DNA of 57,659 bases from Paenibacillus phyllosphaerae (GTDB taxonomy: Bacteria; Bacillota; Bacilli; Paenibacillales; Paenibacillaceae): contig NZ_JACHXK010000031.1 of NCBI RefSeq assembly GCF_014192105.1, forward strand, positions 1 to 57,659, written 5' to 3'. This document shows positions 49,737-57,562 of this stretch, in pieces (the first letter of the stretch is position 1; each line of letters begins with the position of its first letter). Both the position numbers and the translations under genes were made by a program. The notes under the pieces were generated by a model that was given only the letters and a program-made list of their open reading frames with translations, was not told where the DNA came from and made no database searches.

Positions 49737-50270
49737 ATGGAAGCCCTGTTCTGGACCTGCTTAAGCTTCGGTATTCTGTATGCAATCATCGCGGTTGTAC
49801 TAGGTGATTGGCTGAGCCTGGCTTTTCACGGCGCATTGGATTTTCTATCGATCGATGGGCATAAACTGCTGCAGCCAACTTCGCTCGTGGGCAGCATAAC
49901 CATCTTCGGCGGCGCCGGCCTGATGCTCGAACGTTATTCCTCGCTGGAAGAAACTGTAGTTCTGCTCGTATCCCTCCTGATCGCGATCCCTGCCGGCCTT
50001 GGTATTTACTTCGTCTATATCCGTCCGATGGAACGCAGCGAGAACTCGACCGGATATTCGATTACAGAATTGATGGGAGCGATCGGCGAAGTGTTGACGC
50101 CGGTGCCGGCCATCGGTTATGGCGAAGTCTTGCTGAAGAAAGGCGCCAGCGTTACGCATCATATCGCGGCCAGTTTCGACCAAGAGACGATTCCGTCTGG
50201 TGCGAAAGTGGTTGTCATCGAAGTTGATGTACAGGAAGGGACGCTGCTCGTATCCAAACTCGACTTATAA
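49737..50270 (+). CDS. NfeD-like membrane protein (YuaF type)
   Basis: 177 residues: three hydrophobic segments in the first 100 residues and a C-terminal OB-fold domain (IGEVLTPVPAIGYGEVLL, KVVVIEVDVQEGTLLVSKL). NfeD-like proteins partner flotillins in membrane microdomains. GGGAGGGGTGAT precedes the ATG. It lies 36 bases upstream of the flotillin gene, as in Bacillus subtilis yuaF-floT. Confidence 0.85.
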   Translation: MEALFWTCLSFGILYAIIAVVLGDWLSLAFHGALDFLSIDGHKLLQPTSLVGSITIFGGAGLMLERYSSLEETVVLLVSLLIAIPAGLGIYFVYIRPMERSENSTGYSITELMGAIGEVLTPVPAIGYGEVLLKKGASVTHHIAASFDQETIPSGAKVVVIEVDVQEGTLLVSKLDL

Positions 50271-50306
50271 CAAAGATTGAACTTTCCATCTGAGAAGGAG
50301 AATGCG

Positions 50307-51809
50307 ATGATGGTACCGGATTATTTGTTCATCCCTATAATTGTGATCGGTGTGCTGGTTGTGCTAGGTTTGGCGTTCTGGGCGAGGTACAAAACGGTCG
50401 GTCCAGAACAAGCGATGATTGTTACCGGCTCCTTCCTGGGGGGCAACAACATTTCCTCCGATGAAAACGGACGCAAAATCAAAATCGTCCGCGGCGGCGG
50501 GGCGTTCATCCTTCCGATCTTTCAACAAGCGGAGTTCCTGTCCTTGCTCTCCCATAAGCTTGATGTGTCGACGCCTGAGGTGTACACGGAACAAGGCGTG
50601 CCGGTTCTCGCCGATGGCGTTGCCATTATCAAGATCGGCGGCTCGGTCGAGGATGTAGCTACGGCTGCCGAGCAGTTCATGGGCAAGCCGATCGAGTCGC
50701 TCAAGTCGGAGGCGCAGGAGGTGCTCGAGGGGCATCTGCGGGCTATTCTCGGATCTATGACAGTCGAGGAGGTCTATCGCAACCGGGACAAATTCGCGCA
50801 AGAGGTGCAAGGCGTCGCGGCACGGGATCTCAAGAAAATGGGTCTTTTGATCGTTTCCTTCACGATCAAGGACGTTCGGGATAAGCATGGCTATCTGGAA
50901 GCGCTAGGCAAGCCGAGAATTGCAGCGGTGAAGCGGGATGCGGAAATTGCCGAAGCGGAGGCGATCCGCGATGCGAGAATTCAGAAGGCGCGCGCGGAAG
51001 AGGAAGGCCAAAAGGCAGAGCTGCTGCGCGATACGAATATTGCCGAAGCCGGCAAGGAGAAGGAACTGAAGGTCGCTTCCTTCAAGCGGGAGCAGGATAC
51101 GGCCAAAGCTGAGGCTGACCAAGCGTATGCGATTCACGAAGCGCGCGCCAAGCAATCCGTCGTGGAAGAGCAGATGCGCGTCGAGCTTGTTCGGAAGGAA
51201 CGGGAGATCGATATCGAGACGAAGGAAATTTTGCGCAGAGAGAAACAGTATGACGCCGAAGTGAAAAAGAAAGCGGACGCGGACCGCTACGCCGTCGAAC
51301 AAGCGGCGGAGGCGGATAAGGCCAAGCGGCTGCGCGAGGCGGATGCCTTGCAATACCGCATCGAGGCCGAGGCCAAAGCGAATGCGGAACAGAAGCGGTT
51401 AGAAGGTCTAGCCATTGCGGATGCGGAGCGTGCCAAAGGTACGGCGGAGGCGGAAGTTATCCGGCTTCGCGGCTTGGCGGAGGCCGAAGCCAAGGAGAAG
51501 CTAGCACAAGCTTTCGAGAAATTCGGCGAAGCTGCGGTGTTGGACATTATCGTCAATATGCTGCCTGAACTTGCGGGCCGGGTTGCCGAACCGATCAAAG
51601 GAATCGATAAACTTACGGTAGTCGATACCGGTCATGGCGAAGGCGCGGCGCGCGTCAGCAACTACGTGACCTCGCTTATGGCCACCGCGCCGGAGATGCT
51701 TAAGAACGTGTCGGGAATTGATCTGAATGCGCTTGTTCAAGGCTTGACGAGCGGCAGAACGGAGAGCGGACGCAAGGCGTTCGGGAAGACGTGGGAAGAA
51801 GAGGCGTAA
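50307..51809 (+). CDS. floT: Flotillin FloT (YuaG-like)
   Basis: About 500 residues. An N-terminal membrane segment (about residues 5-24) precedes an SPFH/band-7 domain (VYTEQGVPVLADGVAIIKIGG, SMTVEEVYRNRDKFAQEVQ) and a long EA-rich coiled-coil region (about 215-400) typical of flotillins. It scaffolds functional membrane microdomains and helps stress resistance. AAGGAG lies 6 bases before ATG 50307. Convergent with rpsD. Confidence 0.92.
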   Translation: MMVPDYLFIPIIVIGVLVVLGLAFWARYKTVGPEQAMIVTGSFLGGNNISSDENGRKIKIVRGGGAFILPIFQQAEFLSLLSHKLDVSTPEVYTEQGVPVLADGVAIIKIGGSVEDVATAAEQFMGKPIESLKSEAQEVLEGHLRAILGSMTVEEVYRNRDKFAQEVQGVAARDLKKMGLLIVSFTIKDVRDKHGYLEALGKPRIAAVKRDAEIAEAEAIRDARIQKARAEEEGQKAELLRDTNIAEAGKEKELKVASFKREQDTAKAEADQAYAIHEARAKQSVVEEQMRVELVRKEREIDIETKEILRREKQYDAEVKKKADADRYAVEQAAEADKAKRLREADALQYRIEAEAKANAEQKRLEGLAIADAERAKGTAEAEVIRLRGLAEAEAKEKLAQAFEKFGEAAVLDIIVNMLPELAGRVAEPIKGIDKLTVVDTGHGEGAARVSNYVTSLMATAPEMLKNVSGIDLNALVQGLTSGRTESGRKAFGKTWEEEA

Positions 51810-51818
51810 CGGGTTGTC

Positions 51819-51871
51819 AAAAAAAGAAGGGGCTGCCGATCTCATCCCGAAGGATGATGACCGGTAGCCCC
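51819..51871 (-). terminator. Terminator of rpsD on the minus strand
   Basis: GGGGCT (51829-51834) pairs with AGCCCC (51866-51871), with further pairing CCG/CGG and CATCC/GGATG. The A-run at 51819-51825 gives the T-run on the minus strand. Confidence 0.75.
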
Positions 51872-51877
51872 GACTTA

Positions 51878-52477
51878 TTAACGGCTGTAGAACTCGACGA
51901 TTTGCTTCTCGTCAATTTCTTGTGGAAGCTCAGCGCGCTCTGGAAGGCGAACATACTTGCCTTCAACTGCAGCGTCGTTAAATTCCAGGTAGTTTGGAAG
52001 GAAGTTGCGGCCTTCCAGTGCTTCTTTAACCGACTTCTGTGTGCGGCTGCGCTCACGAAGACCGATTACGTCGCCAACTGCTACGGAGTAAGAAGCGATG
52101 TCGACTTTTTTGCCGTTTACTGTAACGTGGCCGTGGGAAACCAGCTGACGTGCGCCAGCGCGGGAGTTCGCGAAGCCAAGACGGTAAACGAGGTTGTCCA
52201 GGCGGCTTTCAAGGAGAACCATGAAGTTTTCGCCGGATTTACCTTTCATTTTAGCTGCTTTATCGAACAGGTTACGGAATGGCTTCTCGTTAACACCGTA
52301 CATGTGGCGCAGCTTTTGCTTTTCCATCAATTGAACGCCGTAGCCGCTAAGCTTTTTGCGTTGGTTCGGGCCGTGTTGACCTGGAGGGAAAGCGCGTTTC
52401 AATTCTTTGCCAGTACCGCTCAGGGAAATACCGAGGCGGCGGCTTAATCTAAATTTAGGACCTGTATAGCGTGCCAT
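51878..52477 (-). CDS. rpsD: 30S ribosomal protein S4
   Basis: 199 residues. MARYTGPKFRLSRRLG start, an N-terminal tail without the zinc-binding cysteines, and the S4 RNA-binding domain (SRLDNLVYRLGFANSRAGARQLVSHGHVTVNGKKVDIAS). It binds 16S rRNA early in 30S assembly and, in Bacillus, represses its own gene through the leader. AAGGAGTG precedes the ATG. Codon use is biased as expected for high expression. Confidence 0.97.
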   Translation of the reverse strand: MARYTGPKFRLSRRLGISLSGTGKELKRAFPPGQHGPNQRKKLSGYGVQLMEKQKLRHMYGVNEKPFRNLFDKAAKMKGKSGENFMVLLESRLDNLVYRLGFANSRAGARQLVSHGHVTVNGKKVDIASYSVAVGDVIGLRERSRTQKSVKEALEGRNFLPNYLEFNDAAVEGKYVRLPERAELPQEIDEKQIVEFYSR

Positions 52478-52640
52478 GTGTCGTGACACTCCTTCATCGA
52501 ATAGTATGAGTGAAAATTGGAGTTTCGCCGAGTACTGTCTGCTTGTTATCGTAATAACGTAACTCTGACAAGTAAGTTCAGCCGCTGACTTGCCAGCGAC
52601 AGCCTCCGTGAGGGTGACACAAAACCGGACCAATGTTCAT
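52478..52640 (-). promoter_or_regulatory. Probable S4 autoregulatory leader of rpsD
   Basis: A 160-base untranslated leader lies between the promoter and rpsD. It contains a strong hairpin (GTCGCTGGCAAGTCAGCGGC on the minus strand, near 52565-52605). In Bacillus subtilis rpsD is repressed by S4 binding to such a leader. I cannot confirm the exact structure. Confidence 0.5.
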
Positions 52641-52646
52641 TATTAG

Positions 52647-52675
52647 ATTTTATTGAATTCCGCACTAGTTGTCAA
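52647..52675 (-). promoter_or_regulatory. Promoter of rpsD
   Basis: On the minus strand TTGACA (52675-52670), 17 bases, TAAAAT (52652-52647), a near-consensus sigma-A promoter. Confidence 0.8.
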
Positions 52676-52811
52676 GTAAATGACCTTTGCAGTTTCAAGT
52701 TTATTAAGAATGGTTTATGGAACTATAGGCCTAGTATTTTATGACTATAATAGTGCATAATTTTCCAAGTTCAGCTATGATACATATAGTTAGGTAGAAG
52801 AGATCAGGACG

Positions 52812-54749
52812 GTGCTGGCGTTTATGGAGTCAACGAAATCTAGCGAATGTACGATCTGCCGCGACAGCTTAAACGAATCAGAGAACGCAGCTTGGCAGCA
52901 CGATATTTGGTGTGAGCGTGAAGATGTCTGTGAATCGGATGAATCCTATGTCATACATACGGTGCAGAGATTATTCCGAATGTGGCTCGATGAGTTGCCG
53001 CAGGGGAAACTCAAGAGCGGCAATTTGTCCGTATGGAGCGCTAACGGTACTTTGATCAGCGCCCATGAAGCGCAGCATATGCCGATAGAGGATGAACTAA
53101 GCAATCTAGTTAGACACACATGCGATTCGATGCAGTATCGCATCATTGATGATAATGTTATCTTTCCGCTGCCGAAGCGTAGCGCTACAGGCTGTCTAGG
53201 CGCTCTGGTCTGGAGCAGGAGCGACAGCAGCGCCGATTCAGAAGATGTGGCCGAGCTTTTGCAACAGACCGCATTGTATCTGAAGACGCTATTCTATCAC
53301 GAACGCGACCGAACGTTTGCCAAGGAACTGTTGCTAAGGCAGCAGGCAACTGAGAAACAAGCGACGCAGCAAGAACTGATCCTGCGGATGGGCAAGCGGC
53401 TTCACGACCAGAATGATGTGTCTGCCGTCATTCACGAATTGCTGGATTACATGGTGACGAATTATCCCTATGCAGCTTTCGATTTATATTTATCGCAGGA
53501 TTTCGTTAAAGGCGATCCGCGCATTAAGCCGCTGTTGATCCGCAATGCGGCGGAGGATATATACGCGCAATCCTTCCTTGAAGCAAGACCGATCGCCGTA
53601 CACGCCCCGGAAGGGATCGTGAAACTTGCGATTCCAATGAGCGGCAAGCAGGCGGTTTACGGCGTTATCGGCGCCAAGCTTCCCGCTGATGATTGGGACG
53701 ATGCAGATTTCGCTTCATTTATACATGTTTGCTCGACGGCAGGATCGGCCTTCGAGAATGCGAAACTTTTCGAGCAATCGAATCTGCTCATCTCCGAACT
53801 TCAGATGATCAACGAGCTGACGATGCAGCTGAACCAGTCCCTGAAGCTGAGCGAGATATTCGAATTTACGATGAGCGAATTGCTGCGGATCTTCAAAGCC
53901 GACCATTGTTCGGTCTTGCAGCTCAACACGGAGAAGGATTGTTTCCAATTCGTAGCGACCAATTCAGCGCTGTTCAACCGCGATAGTGTTCCATCCGATT
54001 ACGGCTTTGCGGGAATAATCAACAAAACCCGTGAACCGATTATTACGTCGGATTACTGGAACTCCAAGCATGTGTCCTCCAAGATTATGGATGCCACAGA
54101 TTCGAGATCGTTGATCGCTTCACCGATTATGGACGGACCTAATCTTGTCGGCGTCATCATACTTACCCATCGGAATCCCAATTATTTTTCTTATGACAAC
54201 TATAAATTGCTCCAAGTGCTCTCGACGCATATCGGTCTTGCGATCTCCAATGCCTCGCTGCACGCGGAAGTGCGCCGTATGGTCATTACCGATAATCTGA
54301 CCGGGTTGCATGCACGACATTATTTGAACGAGAAAATCCAGTCTAACCAACGCAAGGACCGGTGCGGCTCGCTCGTCGTTGTCGATATCGATCACTTCAA
54401 GAAAGTCAACGATACGTATGGGCATCTTGTGGGCGACAGAATCTTGATGCAAGTTAGCGAAGTCATCATGAACTCGATTCGGGAAACGGATACCGCTGCG
54501 CGTTGGGGTGGCGAGGAGCTGGCGGTATACTTGCCGCAGATCCGATCAGAGCAAGCTTATATGATCGCGGAACGGATACGTTCGAAGGTTCAGCATCTGA
54601 CAGATCCCGCCGTAACGGTTTCTTGCGGTATATCGGAATGGACGTTCGAAGATGAGAAGATAAGCGTCGAATCCTTGTTCCATAAGGCAGATATGGCGCT
54701 GTATGAAGCGAAGCATAACGGACGCAATCAGATTATCGTAGCGGTATAG
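52812..54749 (+). CDS. GAF-GGDEF diguanylate cyclase
   Basis: 645 residues. The N-terminal part includes a Cys-containing segment (CTICRDS), then two GAF-like domains (about residues 200-320 and 335-470; IVKLAIPMSGKQAVYGVIGA, SLIASPIMDGPNLVGVIILTH), and a C-terminal GGDEF domain with the active-site GGEEL at 566-570 and an RETD I-site five residues before it. So it should make cyclic di-GMP and be feedback-inhibited. It is divergent from rpsD, as is YtrP in Bacillus subtilis, whose motif is degenerate there. GTG 52812 and ATG 52824 are both possible starts. No signal peptide or membrane helix is seen. Confidence 0.88.
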   Translation: MLAFMESTKSSECTICRDSLNESENAAWQHDIWCEREDVCESDESYVIHTVQRLFRMWLDELPQGKLKSGNLSVWSANGTLISAHEAQHMPIEDELSNLVRHTCDSMQYRIIDDNVIFPLPKRSATGCLGALVWSRSDSSADSEDVAELLQQTALYLKTLFYHERDRTFAKELLLRQQATEKQATQQELILRMGKRLHDQNDVSAVIHELLDYMVTNYPYAAFDLYLSQDFVKGDPRIKPLLIRNAAEDIYAQSFLEARPIAVHAPEGIVKLAIPMSGKQAVYGVIGAKLPADDWDDADFASFIHVCSTAGSAFENAKLFEQSNLLISELQMINELTMQLNQSLKLSEIFEFTMSELLRIFKADHCSVLQLNTEKDCFQFVATNSALFNRDSVPSDYGFAGIINKTREPIITSDYWNSKHVSSKIMDATDSRSLIASPIMDGPNLVGVIILTHRNPNYFSYDNYKLLQVLSTHIGLAISNASLHAEVRRMVITDNLTGLHARHYLNEKIQSNQRKDRCGSLVVVDIDHFKKVNDTYGHLVGDRILMQVSEVIMNSIRETDTAARWGGEELAVYLPQIRSEQAYMIAERIRSKVQHLTDPAVTVSCGISEWTFEDEKISVESLFHKADMALYEAKHNGRNQIIVAV

Positions 54750-54861
54750 AAGCAAACGAATAGCAGTCTGCATCTTGCGCGAAAGCAATCACCTTCCGAA
54801 TAAGGGACCTGCCTCCAAGAGAGGATAACAGGTAGAACGGTAAGACGGGAGTGTGTTGTTT

Positions 54862-55596
54862 GTGACTAACCGGATCGTCCCAAGCCTGACTGCAGCTGTA
54901 ATCTGTACTTTGCTGATGCTATCGGGCTGCAGCGGACGTGTTGCAGAGAAAGAACCGAATGAACTGTTCTCGTTGGCGGTCTCGGGACTCTCCGGGATTG
55001 ATCGATACACCTTCTCTGGTACGTCAGGCGCTACAACGCCGTCCAATGTGAAGGTGAGCGGAGTATCCTTCAGCGGTAAAGTGGAGGGTCACAAACGAAT
55101 TCGGATGCAGAGCAATGAAGCGACTGTCGACGCAGCCCGTACGGTTGGCGATCCGCTTGCCTATTTGAAACAAATGCAGCTTGAAGCCACCCGGATCACA
55201 GCACTACCTGGTGAATCTGATAACAAAGTAACGGTCTTGCAGATCGAAACTTCAAGCGATTCAGCGCGTAAACGCTGGAAGAAGCAGCTTATGCAGGATT
55301 TCGATCAGGCAGTTGCCGGCCAAGACAAGCAGATCGGCCAGCAGGCAGCAGGGGGCAAGACAAAGTCTGCGCTTAGCGAAGAACTGCAGGCTGAAGTTGT
55401 CCGTTCGCGCCAACAGTTTAACCAGCTCCTGCAAACGCTGCAGGTAAAGACGGTCTGCAAGCTGACCATCGAACGCAAGCGGCTGCTGCCCATCAAACTT
55501 CTGGAACATACCACGCTCATCTATGAAGCGGACGGCAATCAGCAGCAAGAGGCCCATCAGCTTGAGATGCGCATCATGCCTGCACCTGATCGCTGA
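54862..55596 (+). CDS. Putative lipoprotein of unknown function
   Basis: About 244 residues. A lipobox LSGC lies near residues 22-25 after a hydrophobic signal, so it is probably anchored outside the membrane. The rest has an early beta-rich region (IDRYTFSGTSG) and a middle Gln-rich helix (QQFNQLLQTLQ). I do not recognise a family. GTG 54862 is favoured, with GGGAG 10 bases upstream. Nothing in the neighbourhood suggests a function. Confidence 0.65.
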   Translation: MTNRIVPSLTAAVICTLLMLSGCSGRVAEKEPNELFSLAVSGLSGIDRYTFSGTSGATTPSNVKVSGVSFSGKVEGHKRIRMQSNEATVDAARTVGDPLAYLKQMQLEATRITALPGESDNKVTVLQIETSSDSARKRWKKQLMQDFDQAVAGQDKQIGQQAAGGKTKSALSEELQAEVVRSRQQFNQLLQTLQVKTVCKLTIERKRLLPIKLLEHTTLIYEADGNQQQEAHQLEMRIMPAPDR

Positions 55597-55658
55597 TATG
55601 TGCATCTGGTCAATATTCGTGTTAGGATAAGAACGTTAATACGTTTTTAAGGATGTGG

Positions 55659-56780
55659 ATGACAGTGTACGATGCAAGGCTGCGGCAATTGGCTTCGAAT
55701 TTGGCAGGTTACTCCATCGATGTTCAGCCAGGCGATAACGTGCTCATCGATATGATCGGCTCAGAGCGTGATCTAGCGAAACTACTGATTGAAGAAGTGG
55801 CGAAGCGCGGCGGAAGACCGTTCGTCGAGACAAGCGACCGTTCGGTACTGCGCACGATGCTTAAGCATGCGACCAAGGAACAAATTGAACTATGGGCTTC
55901 GTTCGATCTGAAGCGCATGGAATCGATGCAAGGATATATTGCAATCCGGGCGGGCGAGAATGCGAATGAGCTTGCGGATGTGCCGAGCGATAACATGAAG
56001 CTGTATGAACAGCTTTACCGCCATCCGATTCATTCCGAACAGCGCGTCAAGCATACGAAGTGGGTAGTCCTTCGCTATCCGAACGCGTCGATGGCGCAGC
56101 TCGCGAATATGAGCACCGAGGCGTTCGAAGATTTCTACTTTAACGTGTGTAACCTCGATTATGCGAAGATGGACCAGGCGATGGATCCATTGGCTGATCT
56201 GATGAGCCGCACGGACAAAGTGCGCATTGTTGCACCAGGAACGGACCTGACGTTCTCCATTAAGAATATCGGCGCCAAGAAGTGCTCCGGCCACCGCAAT
56301 ATTCCAGATGGCGAAGTATTCAGCTGCCCGGTCCGGGACAGCGTCCAAGGAACCATTACATATAACGCGCCGTCCGTATATTCCGGTGTTACGTTCGAGA
56401 ATGTTTCATTCACGTTCGAGAATGGTAAGATCGTACATGCGACCGCGAACGATTCGAAGAAGCTTAATGAGATCTTGGACACCGATGAAGGCGCGCGTTA
56501 TATCGGTGAATTCAGTCTGGGCTTCAATCCGCATATCCTGCATCCGATGAAGGACATTTTGTTCGACGAGAAGATTGCAGGCAGTCTCCACTTCACGCCT
56601 GGACAGGCGTATGAGGAGACGGACAACGGGAACCGTTCAGCCGTCCACTGGGATTTGGTATTGATCCAAAGGCCGGAGTACGGCGGTGGAGAAGTGTATT
56701 TCGATGATCGTCTGATCCGTAAGGACGGGATCTTCGTCATTCCGGAATTAGAAGCGCTGAACCCTGAAAATTTGAAGTAA
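55659..56780 (+). CDS. M29-family aminopeptidase (AmpS/PepS type)
   Basis: 373 residues. N-terminal RLASNLAGYSIDVQPGDNVLI and C-terminal metal-binding regions: GHRNIPDGEVFSCPV, GVTFENVSFTFENGKIV, YIGEFSLGFNP and SAVHWDLVLI with Glu, His and Asp ligands typical of thermophilic aminopeptidase M29. It trims N-terminal residues of peptides in the cytoplasm. ATG 55659 is chosen (AAGGA upstream); ATG 55653 in frame is possible. The lipoprotein gene lies 62 bases upstream. Confidence 0.9.
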   Translation: MTVYDARLRQLASNLAGYSIDVQPGDNVLIDMIGSERDLAKLLIEEVAKRGGRPFVETSDRSVLRTMLKHATKEQIELWASFDLKRMESMQGYIAIRAGENANELADVPSDNMKLYEQLYRHPIHSEQRVKHTKWVVLRYPNASMAQLANMSTEAFEDFYFNVCNLDYAKMDQAMDPLADLMSRTDKVRIVAPGTDLTFSIKNIGAKKCSGHRNIPDGEVFSCPVRDSVQGTITYNAPSVYSGVTFENVSFTFENGKIVHATANDSKKLNEILDTDEGARYIGEFSLGFNPHILHPMKDILFDEKIAGSLHFTPGQAYEETDNGNRSAVHWDLVLIQRPEYGGGEVYFDDRLIRKDGIFVIPELEALNPENLK

Positions 56781-56786
56781 AAGCTC

Positions 56787-56815
56787 TTGTGTGATACCCA
56801 AATTAAGGTTATGAT
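56787..56815 (+). promoter_or_regulatory. Promoter of the HPr-like gene
   Basis: TTGTGT (56787-56792), 17 bases, TATGAT (56810-56815), shortly after the aminopeptidase stop, so the HPr-like gene can be expressed alone. Confidence 0.6.
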
Positions 56816-56864
56816 GAAGGAAAGCGTCTGCTAGCAAAAGTAAACAACTCATGGAGGGATTCGC

Positions 56865-57107
56865 ATGTCCAACAACGCAGCAATCGTAGACATTTCCCAA
56901 ACGGCCAACAAATTCCGGTCGTCCATCGTTCTCCAAGCCGAGAACAAATACATCGACGTGAAGAGCATTCTCGGACTGTTCACAACGTTGGTCGGCGGCC
57001 ATTCTTATGAGCTGCATGTTCATGGACCAGATGCCGATGAAGCTAAAGGTGCAATGGCAGAAGTATTCGCCAAGCATAACTTGAACGTAACGGTAGTAAC
57101 TGAATAG
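56865..57107 (+). CDS. HPr-like protein lacking the active-site histidine
   Basis: 80 residues. The second half matches HPr (VKSILGLFTTLVGG, then HVHGPDADEAKGAMAEVF). At residue 15, where HPr has the phosphorylatable His, there is Asn (QTANKFRSSIVLQ), but a Ser equivalent to the regulatory Ser46 is kept at residue 34 (KSILG). The stretch between the first helix and that serine is about 12 residues shorter than in HPr. It therefore cannot carry PTS phosphate on His15 but could act like Crh, a regulatory CcpA partner. GGAGGG precedes the ATG. Crh-like role is inference. Confidence 0.78.
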   Translation: MSNNAAIVDISQTANKFRSSIVLQAENKYIDVKSILGLFTTLVGGHSYELHVHGPDADEAKGAMAEVFAKHNLNVTVVTE

Positions 57108-57120
57108 CGTATCATTGATG

Positions 57121-57160
57121 GAGCATCAGGCTGTGGCAGCATAGCTTGGTGCTCTGTTTA
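57121..57160 (+). terminator. Possible terminator after the HPr-like gene
   Basis: GAGCATCA (57121-57128) pairs with TGGTGCTC (57147-57154) with one G-U pair and is followed by TGTTTAATTT. The stem is moderate and the T-run imperfect. Confidence 0.45.
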
Positions 57161-57189
57161 ATTTGTCCCCCTTGGTGCTTGATTTGTCC
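57145..57189 (+). repeat. Imperfect direct repeat upstream of ylaN
   Basis: CTTGGTGCT followed by ATTTGTCC occurs twice (57145-57168 and 57171-57189), and a third partial copy CTTGTGCT begins at 57189. The spacer between the two halves differs in length. Confidence 0.5.
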
Positions 57190-57265
57190 TTGTGCTATCG
57201 TTAGTTTTTGTTTAATATAAAAGATATAGAAGACGGCGAGCAATACATGCATAAGGGGGAGTACG

Positions 57266-57547
57266 ATGTCTTCATCTGAGGTTGCAATCCATTTGAATCA
57301 AAAAGCGCTCAATCTCCTTCAGGAAGATGCCTATAAAATCGAAAAACTGATCGAAGTCCAAATGGAAAACCTGACGACAAGAAAGTGTCCGTTGTACGAA
57401 GAAGTACTGGATACCCAGATGTACGGTTTCTCCAGGGAAGTCGATTTCGCTGTTCGTGCTGGTCTAATTGTCGAAGCAGAAGGCAAAGAAATTATCAGCA
57501 AGCTGGAGCGTAACTTGGCGGTTCTCTACGAAGCGTTGAATAAGTAG
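57266..57547 (+). CDS. ylaN: YlaN-like protein (UPF0358)
   Basis: 93 residues, all helical: AIHLNQKALNLLQEDAYKIEKLIEVQMENLTTRKCPLYEEVLDTQMYG, then SREVDFAVRAGL, which closely matches Bacillus YlaN. YlaN has been linked to iron homeostasis and to Fur; the exact action is still being worked out. AAGGGGGAG lies just before the ATG. The IS3 end begins 16-18 bases after its stop, so the gene is intact. Confidence 0.9.
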   Translation: MSSSEVAIHLNQKALNLLQEDAYKIEKLIEVQMENLTTRKCPLYEEVLDTQMYGFSREVDFAVRAGLIVEAEGKEIISKLERNLAVLYEALNK

Positions 57548-57562
57548 TAAGAAGGGTGGTCC

